Positions 35,275 to 43,158 of a DNA stretch of 64,000 nt are shown one piece after another. Each line of letters opens with the position of its first letter. Position 1 is the first letter of the stretch. The translations under genes were made by a program, and so were the position numbers. The stretch is from DAISJI01 sp964559835 (GTDB lineage: Bacteria; Acidobacteriota; Terriglobia; Terriglobales; Acidobacteriaceae): positions 76,663-140,662 of the forward strand of contig CAZLJE010000012.1 of the NCBI GenBank assembly GCA_964559835.1, given 5' to 3'. The notes under the pieces were generated by a model, which was not told the DNA's origin, ran no database searches, and was given only the letters and a program-made list of their open reading frames with translations.

Positions 35275-36681
35275 ATGCCCGTCCAGATCAAGTTCGGTAC
35301 CTCCGGGTGGCGCGCCGTGATCGCCGAGGACTTCACCTTCGCCAACGTCCGCCGCGCCGTCACTGGAATCGCCCGCTATGTCGCCGCCAAGAAGCCGCAG
35401 GGCGCCAGCATCGTCGTCGGCCGCGATCCGCGTTTTCTCGGCGAGACTTTCGTCCAGATGGCCGCCGACATCTTATCTGCTCACGGCATCACTGCGCGCG
35501 TGATCGGCGAGCCTGCCCCGACTCCTGCCATCGCCTGGGCCGTCATGCGCAACCACGCCGACGGCGCCATCAACTTTACCGCGTCGCACAATCCTCCCGA
35601 GTACAACGGCATCAAGTTCTCGACCCACGACGGCGCTCCCGCTCTTCCCGAGGTCACCAGCCAGATCGAAGCCGAGATCGCATCGCTCGACGGCAATGTC
35701 CCCGACGGCACCGCAGCCAAAAGGCCCGCGCCCGTTCCGCTCGACGTCCGTCCCGACTACCTCGCGCGCCTTAAGGAAGTCATCGATCTCGACGTTATTA
35801 AAAAATCCGCGATTCGCGTTGCCTACGAACCCTTGTGGGGCGCCGGGCGCGGCTATCCCGATCAGCTCCTGCGCGACCATCACATCGAGGTCGTCACCGT
35901 CCACGACGTACGCGACGTGCTCTTCGGCAACCACGCTCCGGAGCCCGACGACCATCTGCTCAACGATCTTCGCGGCGCCATGCGCCAGAGTGGCGCCGCG
36001 CTCGGCATCTCCACCGACGGCGACGCCGACCGCTTCGGCATCGTCGACCTCGACGGCACTTTCATCCAGCCAAATTACGTCATCGCGCTGCTCTTCGATT
36101 ACCTGGTCGAGACGCGCGGCTGGCGGAACGGAGTCGCCAAGTCCGTTGCCACCACGAATCTGATCAACGCGCTGGCCGAATATCACAACGTCCAGCTCTA
36201 CGAAACGCCTGTCGGCTTTAAGTACATCGGCGAATTGATCATCCAGGACAAGATCGCGATCGGCGGAGAAGAGAGTGCCGGCCTCAGCATTCGCCACCAT
36301 GTTCCCGAAAAGGATGGAGTGCTCGCCGGCCTGCTCATGTGCGAGATGGTCGCGCGCCGCGGACGCTCGATTTCCGAACAATTGCAGGACCTTTTTGTCA
36401 AAGTAGGTTCCTTTTACCCTAGACGGGAGAACTTCCGCTTGACCCCGGAGGTCAAGGAGAAGTTCACTACAAAGTTGAAGAGCGATCCCCACGAGCTCGG
36501 TGGCCGACGTGTCACCCAGGTCGTCCGGACCGACGGGCTCAAGCTTCTCTTCGACGACGGCTCCTGGGTCTGCTACAGGTTGTCGGGTACCGAACCGGTC
36601 GTACGCGTCTACTCCGAAGCGCGTTCTCTGGACGATGCCGACAAACTCAGCGCCGCCGCGAAACAGTGGATCTTCGAATAG
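35275..36681 (+). CDS. Phosphohexomutase (phosphoglucomutase/phosphomannomutase family)
   Basis: 468 residues, four-domain alpha-D-phosphohexomutase. Active-site phosphoserine loop TASHNPPEYNG, metal loop DGDADRFG, sugar-binding loop GEESAGLS and phosphate-binding loop RLSGTEPVVRVY are all intact. KFGTSGWRAVIAEDF at the N-terminus is typical. Interconverts sugar-1- and sugar-6-phosphates; glucose versus mannose or glucosamine cannot be decided here. The ATG at 35275 follows GAGG. Downstream gene is a DivIC/FtsB-like gene behind repeat A2. Confidence 0.92.
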   Translation: MPVQIKFGTSGWRAVIAEDFTFANVRRAVTGIARYVAAKKPQGASIVVGRDPRFLGETFVQMAADILSAHGITARVIGEPAPTPAIAWAVMRNHADGAINFTASHNPPEYNGIKFSTHDGAPALPEVTSQIEAEIASLDGNVPDGTAAKRPAPVPLDVRPDYLARLKEVIDLDVIKKSAIRVAYEPLWGAGRGYPDQLLRDHHIEVVTVHDVRDVLFGNHAPEPDDHLLNDLRGAMRQSGAALGISTDGDADRFGIVDLDGTFIQPNYVIALLFDYLVETRGWRNGVAKSVATTNLINALAEYHNVQLYETPVGFKYIGELIIQDKIAIGGEESAGLSIRHHVPEKDGVLAGLLMCEMVARRGRSISEQLQDLFVKVGSFYPRRENFRLTPEVKEKFTTKLKSDPHELGGRRVTQVVRTDGLKLLFDDGSWVCYRLSGTEPVVRVYSEARSLDDADKLSAAAKQWIFE

Positions 36682-36684
36682 CAT

Positions 36685-36752
36685 CGTATTCCGTATCTCG
36701 TATTCCGGCATCGAACGGAGTCGCGATCACGGAATACGGAATACGGAATACG
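36685..36752. repeat. GAATACGG inverted-arm element, copy A2
   Basis: Left arm 36685-36706 (CGTATTCCGTATCTCGTATT) and right arm 36731-36752 (three GGAATAC units). The next gene's TTG start lies three bases after the right arm. Confidence 0.88.
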
Positions 36753-36754
36753 TT

Positions 36755-37177
36755 TTGACGAACGACCATCGACCAGCGACCGCGCCCGACCTGCCTCCGA
36801 TCTTGGAGCGCCTGGTCGCGCGTTTTCAGTCGGCGGTCGAGGTGGCTTATAACTCCCGCCGCAAAGTCGCGACCGTCGGCGTGTTGGCCGTTGCCGCTCT
36901 GGTCGCGTATCACGCCGTCTTCGGCGCCAACGGCATGGTCGTCTACCAGCAGAAGCGGATCGAGTTGAAAGTAGTCAGCTCCGACGTGGAGAAGCTCCAG
37001 AAAGAGAACGAGCAGTTATCGGGGCAGATCAAGGCGCTGAAGTCTGATTCCAAGGCGATCGAGAAGGAAGCGCGCGAACAATGGCACTACGCCCGCCCCG
37101 GCGAAGTCATCTATCTTCTTCCCGGTCAGAACCGACCCGATACCCCTCCGCCCAACGCCACCGCGGAAAAACGGTAA
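36755..37177 (+). CDS. Septum formation initiator, DivIC/FtsB-like
   Basis: 140 residues. One membrane helix (VGVLAVAALVAYHAVFG) followed by a coiled coil (KRIELKVVSSDVEKLQKENE then LSGQIKALKSDSKAIEKEAR) and the family end motif REQWHYARPGEVIYLLP. Such proteins scaffold the divisome with FtsL and FtsQ. The start is a TTG at 36755 placed just after repeat A2, with no usual ribosome site; the frame is open upstream but only through the repeat, and no later start keeps the basic N-terminus. Confidence 0.85.
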   Translation: MTNDHRPATAPDLPPILERLVARFQSAVEVAYNSRRKVATVGVLAVAALVAYHAVFGANGMVVYQQKRIELKVVSSDVEKLQKENEQLSGQIKALKSDSKAIEKEAREQWHYARPGEVIYLLPGQNRPDTPPPNATAEKR

Positions 37178-37181
37178 ACCT

Positions 37182-37357
37182 GGCGCATAGCTCATGGCTC
37201 ATGGCTTAAGAGTTCAGAGTGTCTTCTCGTCGCGCAATGCACGCGCCATTGTTTGTGGGCGCCGCCTGTAACCCTGAGCCATAAGCCCTGCGCCATGTGC
37301 CATCAGCCGTGAGCCATGCGCCCTGAGCCATGCGCCCTGGGCCATGCGCCTTGTGCC
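37182..37357. repeat. GCCATGAGC inverted-arm element, copy D2
   Basis: Left arm 37182-37210 (GGCGCATAGCTCATGGCTCA) and a long right arm 37271-37357 with about eight units of GCCATGCGCCCTGAGCC. It fills the gap before the small secreted protein gene. Confidence 0.8.
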
Positions 37358-37444
37358 TCGTAACTAATTTGTGTAACCTTCCTCCGGGTGAGGAATTCTG
37401 TTTGGTGGGTAAACGCGGCTCCCGGCCGCGCAGAGAGGATGAAC

Positions 37445-37795
37445 ATGAGAAGTCTATTTCCCCTGCTCGCAGCATTCGTGCTTCTGTTCGCAGTCGCCGC
37501 GTGGGCCGCTGACAGCACCATGACCGGCTACATCGTCGACGAGAAGTGTGGCGCCAAGGGCGCACACGCCAACGCGGAAGCTTGCGCCAAGAAGTGCATT
37601 GAAGGCGGCGCCAAGGCGGTCCTTGTCACCGACGACAAGAAAGAAGTTGTCCAGATCCACAACCAGGACGCCATCAAAGGTCACGAAGGCCATCACGTGA
37701 AGGTAACCGGTTCCATGATGGACGGCGCACTCCACATCGACAAAGTTGAAATGGCAGCCGCGCCCGCCACCGACGAACATAGCCACAGCCACTAA
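37445..37795 (+). CDS. Small secreted protein, hypothetical
   Basis: 116 residues with signal peptide (MRSLFPLLAAFVLLFAVAAW), then a compact domain: TGYIVDEKCGAKGAHANAEA, CAKKCIEGGAKAVLVTDDKK and HHVKVTGSMMDG, ending in a histidine-rich tail DEHSHSH. The fold looks like small acidobacterial exported proteins with paired Cys (ECG, CAKKC); metal binding is plausible from the His tail but unproven. The ATG at 37445 is chosen because AGAGAGG lies 7 bases upstream. A terminator follows. Confidence 0.72.
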   Translation: MRSLFPLLAAFVLLFAVAAWAADSTMTGYIVDEKCGAKGAHANAEACAKKCIEGGAKAVLVTDDKKEVVQIHNQDAIKGHEGHHVKVTGSMMDGALHIDKVEMAAAPATDEHSHSH

Positions 37796-37839
37796 AGAAT
37801 CAGTCGCCGTTTACACCGGCCAAGTGACGCAAAATTTAA

Positions 37840-37869
37840 GGGCAGCCGATGTCGGCCGCCCTTTGTTGT
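37840..37869 (+). terminator. Rho-independent terminator
   Basis: GGGC-A-GCCGA paired with TCGGC-C-GCCC around a 2-base loop with one internal A/C mismatch, then TTTGTTGTT. Confidence 0.75.
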
Positions 37870-37885
37870 TGCTAAATCCTATCTC

Positions 37886-38656
37886 CTAGCTCCTAACTAC
37901 TCCTTCCACCGGCGAACTTGCGGTCGCGTACAGCTTCTTCGGCATGCGTCCCGCGAGGTACGCGGCGCGTCCGGCGCGGACTGCATCGTGCATCGCTTCC
38001 GCCATCAGCACCGGATCCTGCGCGTGGGCGATGCCGGTATTCATCAGCACCGCATCGGCGCCCAACTCCATCGCGATCGCCGCATCCGACGCCGTGCCCA
38101 CGCCTGCATCGACGATCAGCGGAACCTCCAGCATCTCGCGCAGGATGCGGATGTTCGCCTGGTTCTGTATTCCCATGCCGCTGCCGATGGGCGCGCCGAG
38201 GGGCATGATCGCGCTCGCTCCAGCGTCGATAAGCCGCTTCGCAACCACAATGTCGTCAGACGTATACGGGAGAACGGTAAAGCCTTCCTTGACGAGCGTC
38301 CGGGTCGCCTCGACTGTCGCCTGCACGTCAGGGTAGAGGGTCCGCTCGTCGCCGATGACTTCGATCTTGACCCAGTCCGACAGCCCGACCTCACGTCCCA
38401 GGCGCGCCGTCCGCACCGCGTCGTCCGCCGTGAAGCAACCGGCCGTATTCGGCAGCAGGAAGTACTTCTTGGGATCGATGTAGTCGAGCAGCGATTCCTT
38501 CGAGCGGTCCAGGTTCACGCGCCGCACCGCGACCGTGATCATCTCCGCCCCGCTCGCATCCAGCGCCCGTGCCGTCTCCTGGAAACTCTTGTACTTACCC
38601 GTCCCGACGATCAGCCTCGACCGAAACGCCTTACCCGCGATTACCAGTGAGTCCAT
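37886..38656 (-). CDS. thiG: Thiazole synthase ThiG
   Basis: 256 residues. Builds the thiazole phosphate of thiamine from deoxyxylulose-phosphate, dehydroglycine and ThiS-thiocarboxylate. TIM-barrel motifs: LIVGTGKYKSFQETARAL, catalytic Lys in DWVKIEVIGDERTLYPD, VLPYTSDDIVVAKRL, and PLIVDAGVGTASDAAIAMELGADAVL (shown in part). No thiS, thiH/thiO or TPP riboswitch was recognised nearby. Confidence 0.95.
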   Translation of the reverse strand: MDSLVIAGKAFRSRLIVGTGKYKSFQETARALDASGAEMITVAVRRVNLDRSKESLLDYIDPKKYFLLPNTAGCFTADDAVRTARLGREVGLSDWVKIEVIGDERTLYPDVQATVEATRTLVKEGFTVLPYTSDDIVVAKRLIDAGASAIMPLGAPIGSGMGIQNQANIRILREMLEVPLIVDAGVGTASDAAIAMELGADAVLMNTGIAHAQDPVLMAEAMHDAVRAGRAAYLAGRMPKKLYATASSPVEGVVRS

Positions 38657-38712
38657 ACGGAAATTCTATCAATTGCGCGGGTGGCCCGCTGGACATAAGA
38701 GTACCGAAAACA

Positions 38713-38787
38713 CGTATTCAGTATTTCGTATTCCGTACAGGGTGCACATTGCCCCAGCCGGAATACCGAATACGAGATACGGAATAC
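38713..38787. repeat. GAATACGG inverted-arm element, copy A3
   Basis: Left arm 38713-38737 (CGTATTCAGTATTTCGTATT) and right arm 38761-38787 (GAATACCGAATACGAGATAC). Lies between thiG and the acyl-CoA ligase. Confidence 0.85.
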
Positions 38788-38815
38788 TTTTCGCGTAGTA
38801 CCTTGAACCTTCCGC

Positions 38816-40600
38816 CTACGTACTCGCCGCAACGTTTTCCGCCGCCTCGGCGTACAGGTGCTGGATTTCCGCCTTATACCGCTCCTCGACCACTCTCCGC
38901 TTCACCTTCAGCGTCGGCGTGAGCGTCCCATCGGCGATGGTGAATTCATCCGGCACGATCAGGACTTTTTTCAGCTTCTCGAACTGCGCCAGGTCGGCGT
39001 TCACGTTCGCGACGATCGACTCGTAGATCTCGCGCACCCGCGCGTCGTTCACCAGCTCCTGGCGGTCCTTGATGTCGATCCCGTTCGACTTTGCCCACGG
39101 CAGCAGCTCGATGAAATTGGGCGCAATGATCACGGCGGGGAACTTCTTCTTATCGCCGATCACCACCGCCTCTGCCACGAGCGAGTTGTTCTTCAGCTTC
39201 TGCTCGATCGGTTGCGGCGCGATGAACTTGCCGCCAGAGGTCTTGATCAGGTCCTTCTTGCGATCGGTGACAAGCAGGTATCCATCTTCATCGATGTGAC
39301 CGATGTCGCCCGTATGGAACCATCCATCCGGCTCCAGCGCGGCCGCCGTTTCGTCCGGCTGATTCCAGTACCCCTTAAAGATCGACGGCCCCCGCACCAG
39401 GATCTCGCCGTCGGCCGCGATCTTGACTTCGACGTTCGGCAGTGGCTTGCCGACGGTACCGATCTTGTGCGCCGCCGGCTTGTTCACCGCGATGACCGGC
39501 GAGGTTTCGGTCAACCCATAACCCTCATGGACGCGGATGCCGATATCGGCGTACCACTCCGCCAGATCCAGTCCCAGCGGCGCGCCCCCCGAAATAAAGA
39601 TCCGTACCCGCCCGCCGAGCGCGAACCGGACCTTCGAGAACACCACCCGGTCCGCAATCCTCCAGTCCCTGCTTGTCGGTTTATTGCCGGCAAGGATCTC
39701 GCTGCGATATGCCTGCCCAACCTGGATGGCTTTCCGGTAAATAGTGTGCTTCACGCCCGACTTCGTTGCCAGTTGCGTCTGCTTCTGGATCTTCTCGAGC
39801 ACGCGCGGGACCGACACCATGACGGTCGGCCGCACTTCCTTCAATGCCTGGGGTAGCGCATCGATGAACGGGCAGTAGGCGACGGTCACCCCGTGGTAGA
39901 GCATCGCGTAATCCACGTGCCGCGCCGTGATGTGCGACAGTGGCAGGAACGATAGGCTGATGTCATCGTCCGCCAGCGGAAAGCCCTTTAGCGACACCGT
40001 GAAGTTCGACGCCAGGTTACCGTGCGTCAGCATGGCGCCCTTCGGCGTGCCGGTCGTGCCGGACGTATAGATGATGGTGGCCAGGTCGTCTGGTCCGATC
40101 TCAGCCGCGCGGGCGTCCAACGCTGCGTCGCGCTCCTTCGGGCCGTCGTGCATCAGGCGGTGCATCGGGATGCCCTCGGGAATGCCGATGTAGTCCATGA
40201 CAACGATCTTCTCGATCGCCGACTGCTCGCGGATCGCCTGCACTTTCTTGAACTGATCGACGGAGGATACGAACACCACCCGCGCGCCCGAATCCCGCAG
40301 CATGTACGCCGTCTGCTCGCCCGTAAGGGTCGAGTAGATCGGCACCACGACAGCACCGAGCAGCATGGTCGCGAATTCCGCCGTCGGCCATTCCGGCCGG
40401 TTCTCGCTCAGGATCGCCACCCGGTCGCCTTTGCCAATGCCCGAACTGGCAAGCCATTTGGCGACTCCCACGGTATCGCGGTAGAGTTCGTGCGAGGCGA
40501 TCGGGGTCCACTTCGTCCCCTGCTTGAACAGCATCACCCGCGGGCGCTTCCGCTCCACGATGCGATAGAACAGGTCGTTGATAGTCCGCAATTCGCTCAT
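38816..40600 (-). CDS. Long-chain acyl-CoA synthetase (AMP-dependent ligase)
   Basis: 594 residues from the ATG at 40600. Activates fatty acids to acyl-CoA via acyl-AMP. Motifs: P-loop-like IIYTSGTTGTPKGAML, GYGLTETSPVIA, TGDIGHIDEDGYL and DRKKDLIKTSGGKFIAPQPI with the catalytic Lys. The N-terminus MSELRTINDLFYRIVERKRP has no signal peptide. Belongs to the FadD15/FACS group. An earlier in-frame start (40699) would add 33 residues without conservation. Confidence 0.92.
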   Translation of the reverse strand: MSELRTINDLFYRIVERKRPRVMLFKQGTKWTPIASHELYRDTVGVAKWLASSGIGKGDRVAILSENRPEWPTAEFATMLLGAVVVPIYSTLTGEQTAYMLRDSGARVVFVSSVDQFKKVQAIREQSAIEKIVVMDYIGIPEGIPMHRLMHDGPKERDAALDARAAEIGPDDLATIIYTSGTTGTPKGAMLTHGNLASNFTVSLKGFPLADDDISLSFLPLSHITARHVDYAMLYHGVTVAYCPFIDALPQALKEVRPTVMVSVPRVLEKIQKQTQLATKSGVKHTIYRKAIQVGQAYRSEILAGNKPTSRDWRIADRVVFSKVRFALGGRVRIFISGGAPLGLDLAEWYADIGIRVHEGYGLTETSPVIAVNKPAAHKIGTVGKPLPNVEVKIAADGEILVRGPSIFKGYWNQPDETAAALEPDGWFHTGDIGHIDEDGYLLVTDRKKDLIKTSGGKFIAPQPIEQKLKNNSLVAEAVVIGDKKKFPAVIIAPNFIELLPWAKSNGIDIKDRQELVNDARVREIYESIVANVNADLAQFEKLKKVLIVPDEFTIADGTLTPTLKVKRRVVEERYKAEIQHLYAEAAENVAAST

Positions 40601-40812
40601 CTGATTTGTAAGATGCTGCGCGTTGCATCCGTGAAACTTGTCGTGTGTCCTGAGCCCAATGTACCCGGCGAATCGCGCCACCCGCAACGGTTTTCGCACC
40701 CTCGGCGTACCGTGGCTTTCCCAAATGTAACCACCGGGGTGGACGCTACTCCCTATTTCGCATCCCGTTTTGGCATTTCCGGTACAATGCTTTCACTCCA
40801 AAGGTGAGGATC

Positions 40813-41382
40813 ATGCGGAAGACAATAGTCACAGCCATCGCCGCACTCTCGCTCATGAGCGCGACGGTGCTCCAGGCTCAGCAGCCGAAACAGCAGCCCG
40901 CGCCCATGAAGCTGAAAGTCGGCGATATGGCGCCCGATTTCAAACTGAAATACTTCGACGGCGCAAAGCTCCAGGACATTTCGCTCAGCGACTTCAAAGG
41001 CAAGAAGAATGTGGCACTGGCATTCTTTGTCCTGGCTTTCACCGGTGGTTGAACGAAGGAAATGACCGCTTTCCAGCAGAACCTCGAAAAGCTGGAAGGC
41101 GCTGACACCCAGGTCGTGGGTGTTTCCGTGGACAGTCCCTTCGCCAATAAAGCCTGGGCGGACCAGATGGGCGTGAAGTTCCCCATCGCCTCCGACTACT
41201 TCACCGACAACGCCACCATCAAGGAATACGGTCTTTACAACGAGAAGAACCGGCTCGCACGTCGTGCGACGTTCCTGATCGGGAAGGATGGCAAAATCGA
41301 AGAGATCTCGGTAGACAGCGAGGCTGTTGATCCAACCAAGATCGTTACCGCCTGCGAGCGCAAGAAGCACTCGGGCTCGTAG
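40813..41382 (+). CDS. Exported peroxiredoxin with selenocysteine at the peroxidatic position
   Basis: 189 residues (AhpC/TSA fold), with a signal-like N-terminus (MRKTIVTAIAALSLMSATVL). TGA at 41050-41052 is codon 80, in VLAFTGG-U-TKEMTAFQ; relatives have Cys there (FTGGCTKEM), the residue that attacks peroxide. The frame continues for 109 conserved codons (VVGVSVDSPFANKAWADQMG, RRATFLIGKDGKIEEISVD) to the stop at 41380-41382. A C-terminal Cys in IVTACERKK could be the resolving partner. A stem-loop 15 bases after the TGA fits a SECIS element. The ATG 40813 follows AGGTGAGG. Read as ordinary DNA it would appear as two broken ORFs. Confidence 0.88.
41068..41100 (+). promoter_or_regulatory. 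Candidate SECIS stem-loop of the peroxiredoxin
   Basis: 10-bp stem: GCTTTCCAGC (41068-41077) pairs with GCTGGAAGGC (41091-41100) with one G-U pair; the 13-base loop begins A-G. The distance from the UGA to the apical loop is about 25 bases, in the bacterial range. The loop differs from the fdhA element, as is common for bacterial SECIS. Confidence 0.7.
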
Positions 41383-41417
41383 CTTCCATGTAGAAATGTG
41401 GGCCCCCGGCAAATGTG

Positions 41418-41492
41418 GGCCCCGGCGCCATCGCCGGGGCCGCACTTTCTATAACCGGGAATTTACTGCAGCGGGCGCCCTCGCCCGCTGCA
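41418..41492. repeat. Paired GC-rich hairpins with CCAT/CCCT loops
   Basis: Hairpin 1: GGCCCCGGCG-CCAT-CGCCGGGGCC (41418-41441), 10 perfect base pairs, followed by GCACTTTCT. Hairpin 2: TGCAGCGGGCG-CCCT-CGCCCGCTGCA (41467-41492), 11 perfect pairs. Both share the GGCGCCNTCGCC core. Hairpin 1 may terminate the peroxiredoxin transcript. Confidence 0.75.
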
Positions 41493-41504
41493 TCCTATCC
41501 GTGA

Positions 41505-42140
41505 ATGTGGCCGAAGAGACTGTCGCTACTGGCACTGTTATTCCTGTCGGCGATTTCCTTCGCCCAACTCTCCATTTCGCCCGCTCGTCTCCCTAACGCC
41601 GGAGCGGGGATCAATTACTATCTCGAGTTCCACGCGACCGGAGGCAGTCCACCATACAAATGGAACGTGCGTGGGACGCTGCCCGAGGGAATCGATTTCG
41701 ATCGGGAATCCGCGACCCTGGCCGGCATCCCCACTGCCGCCGGCAATTACGCATTCGCCGTCGACGTCACCGATACTTCTGGCCACACCGCCACGCGTCA
41801 GTACATCCTTCACGTGACACCGGGGAACGTCATCACCATCGCCTGGACGCGCTTTCCCGTGGTGACGGATGGGGGCATCTCCGGCGAGATCGAGGTCGCT
41901 AATCCCGGAAACGAGACGTTCGACCTGACCTTCATCGCGGTCGCGGTGAATGAGATCGGACGCGCGACCGCCCTCGGCTATCAGCACTTCAACCTCGCCC
42001 CCGGCAAGCAACGGATCCCGTTCGGCACGACGTTGCCTCGTGGCACGTATGCGGTACACGCCGACGCTATCGGCGAGATTGCCCGGACCCGCACCATACG
42101 TCGCGCCCGATTGCAAGCCCAGCCGCTGGTAATTCCTTGA
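41505..42140 (+). CDS. Secreted putative-Ig (He_PIG-like) domain protein
   Basis: 211 residues with signal peptide (WPKRLSLLALLFLSAISFAQ). An Ig-like domain (He_PIG) is visible: LEFHATGGSPPYKWNVRGTL, PEGIDFDRESATLAGIPTAA and NYAFAVDVTDTSGHTATRQY, then a second beta-rich domain (NVITIAWTRFPVVTDGGISG onward). Probably an extracellular binding or structural module. The ATG at 41505 lies after two hairpins without an obvious ribosome site. Confidence 0.78.
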   Translation: MWPKRLSLLALLFLSAISFAQLSISPARLPNAGAGINYYLEFHATGGSPPYKWNVRGTLPEGIDFDRESATLAGIPTAAGNYAFAVDVTDTSGHTATRQYILHVTPGNVITIAWTRFPVVTDGGISGEIEVANPGNETFDLTFIAVAVNEIGRATALGYQHFNLAPGKQRIPFGTTLPRGTYAVHADAIGEIARTRTIRRARLQAQPLVIP

Positions 42141-42198
42141 GGTCCCTCGCGCTGATTTCGTTGAAAACCCGCGCTGCTACCTGTAATCTGGCACGCAC

Positions 42199-43065
42199 AT
42201 GTCGGCTGCCGCACAGCCTCAACCCAAACGAGTGCTTATCATCGACGACGATCCCGCCGTCCTTGACCTGCTGCGTTCGGCTTTGCAGCGTAAGAATATC
42301 GATTCGGCTACTTCTACCAGCGGCGCCGAAGCGCTCACGCAACTCGCTTGTACTCAATTCGAGGTCATCCTGCTCGACCTCGGACTGCCCGATGTCCACG
42401 GCTTGGAACTCATTCACCGTCTGCGCGAGCTCGGCCCCAGCGCCCGGATCGTCATCATCACCGCCGACACGACCTCCGACTCCTTGCTTCGCGCCATCCG
42501 TGAGCGCGCCTTCGAGTACGTGCGCAAGCCTTTCGATATCCATGAGGTCGTGGACGTCGTGCAGCGCGCCGCGGCCGCGCCCGACGAACCCGCCATCGAA
42601 GTGCACTCGGCCAAGCCGGACTGGATCGAACTTTCGATCCCATGTACGCACACCGCCGTCGACCGCATCGAGCACTTCATCCGCCAGCTCATCCCGTCGA
42701 TGCCGGAAGAAGTTTCGTCGGAGGTGACTCAGGCTTTCCGCGAACTCGTGCTGAATGCGGTGGAATGGGGAGGAGGGCTGGACCCGAATCATCGCGTCCG
42801 CGTCTGCTGCGTCTATACCAGCCGCCTGCTGCTCTACCGGATCGCCGATCCAGGACCCGGCTTCTGCTTCGACGACCTCCAGCACTCCGCCGCCTCGAAT
42901 AACGACGGACCGTTTGCGATGTCTGAGGTGCGCGCAGAAAAAGGCCTTCGCCCCGGAGGCTTCGGCATCCGTCTCGTACAGGAGATCGCCGACGAGCTCA
43001 TCTACAACGAGAAGCAGAACGAAGTCATCCTCATCAAATACCTCGACCGCCACACTCCGCAATAA
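42199..43065 (+). CDS. Response-regulator receiver fused to an RsbW-like ATPase domain
   Basis: 288 residues. Residues 10-125 are a receiver domain: acidic pair IIDDDP, phospho-acceptor Asp in VILLDLGLPD, switch Thr in VIITADTT and Lys in YVRKPFD. Residues ~150-285 are a HATPase_c_2 domain like anti-sigma kinases: ELVLNAVEWGGGLDP (N box), RIADPGPGF (G1), and GGFGIRLVQEIADEL (G2). There is no dimerisation/phospho-His domain. A receiver directly controlling an RsbW-like serine kinase would link two-component input to partner switching; this is inference from domain order. Confidence 0.85.
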   Translation: MSAAAQPQPKRVLIIDDDPAVLDLLRSALQRKNIDSATSTSGAEALTQLACTQFEVILLDLGLPDVHGLELIHRLRELGPSARIVIITADTTSDSLLRAIRERAFEYVRKPFDIHEVVDVVQRAAAAPDEPAIEVHSAKPDWIELSIPCTHTAVDRIEHFIRQLIPSMPEEVSSEVTQAFRELVLNAVEWGGGLDPNHRVRVCCVYTSRLLLYRIADPGPGFCFDDLQHSAASNNDGPFAMSEVRAEKGLRPGGFGIRLVQEIADELIYNEKQNEVILIKYLDRHTPQ

Positions 43066-43083
43066 TTCCAAACTTTACAGTGG

Positions 43084-43152
43084 TGTCATCCTGAGCGCAG
43101 CGAAGGATCTATGCAGTGCCTCCGTGCGCCTCTGTGACCTCTGTGGTGAGAT
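43084..43152. repeat. GTCATCCTGAGCG...GGATCTATGCA element plus CTCTGTGACC run
   Basis: GTCATCCTGAGCGCAGCGAA at 43084-43103 then GGATCTATGCAG, followed by CGCCTCTGTGACCTCTGTGG (43128-43147). A relative of the first is at 58822-58866, relatives of the second at 32505-32532 and 58637-58675. Confidence 0.7.
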
Positions 43153-43158
43153 TGTGTT

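Noticed and set aside
35473..36711. 412-codon minus-strand ORF opposite the phosphohexomutase
   Set aside because: Antisense shadow; all four mutase loops are on the plus strand.
37271..37357. CRISPR-like direct repeats near 37.3 kb
   Set aside because: Units are contiguous and degenerate without unique spacers.
40813..41382. Peroxiredoxin as a frameshift or nonsense pseudogene
   Set aside because: No frame change is needed, conserved sequence continues after the UGA and the UGA replaces the catalytic Cys.
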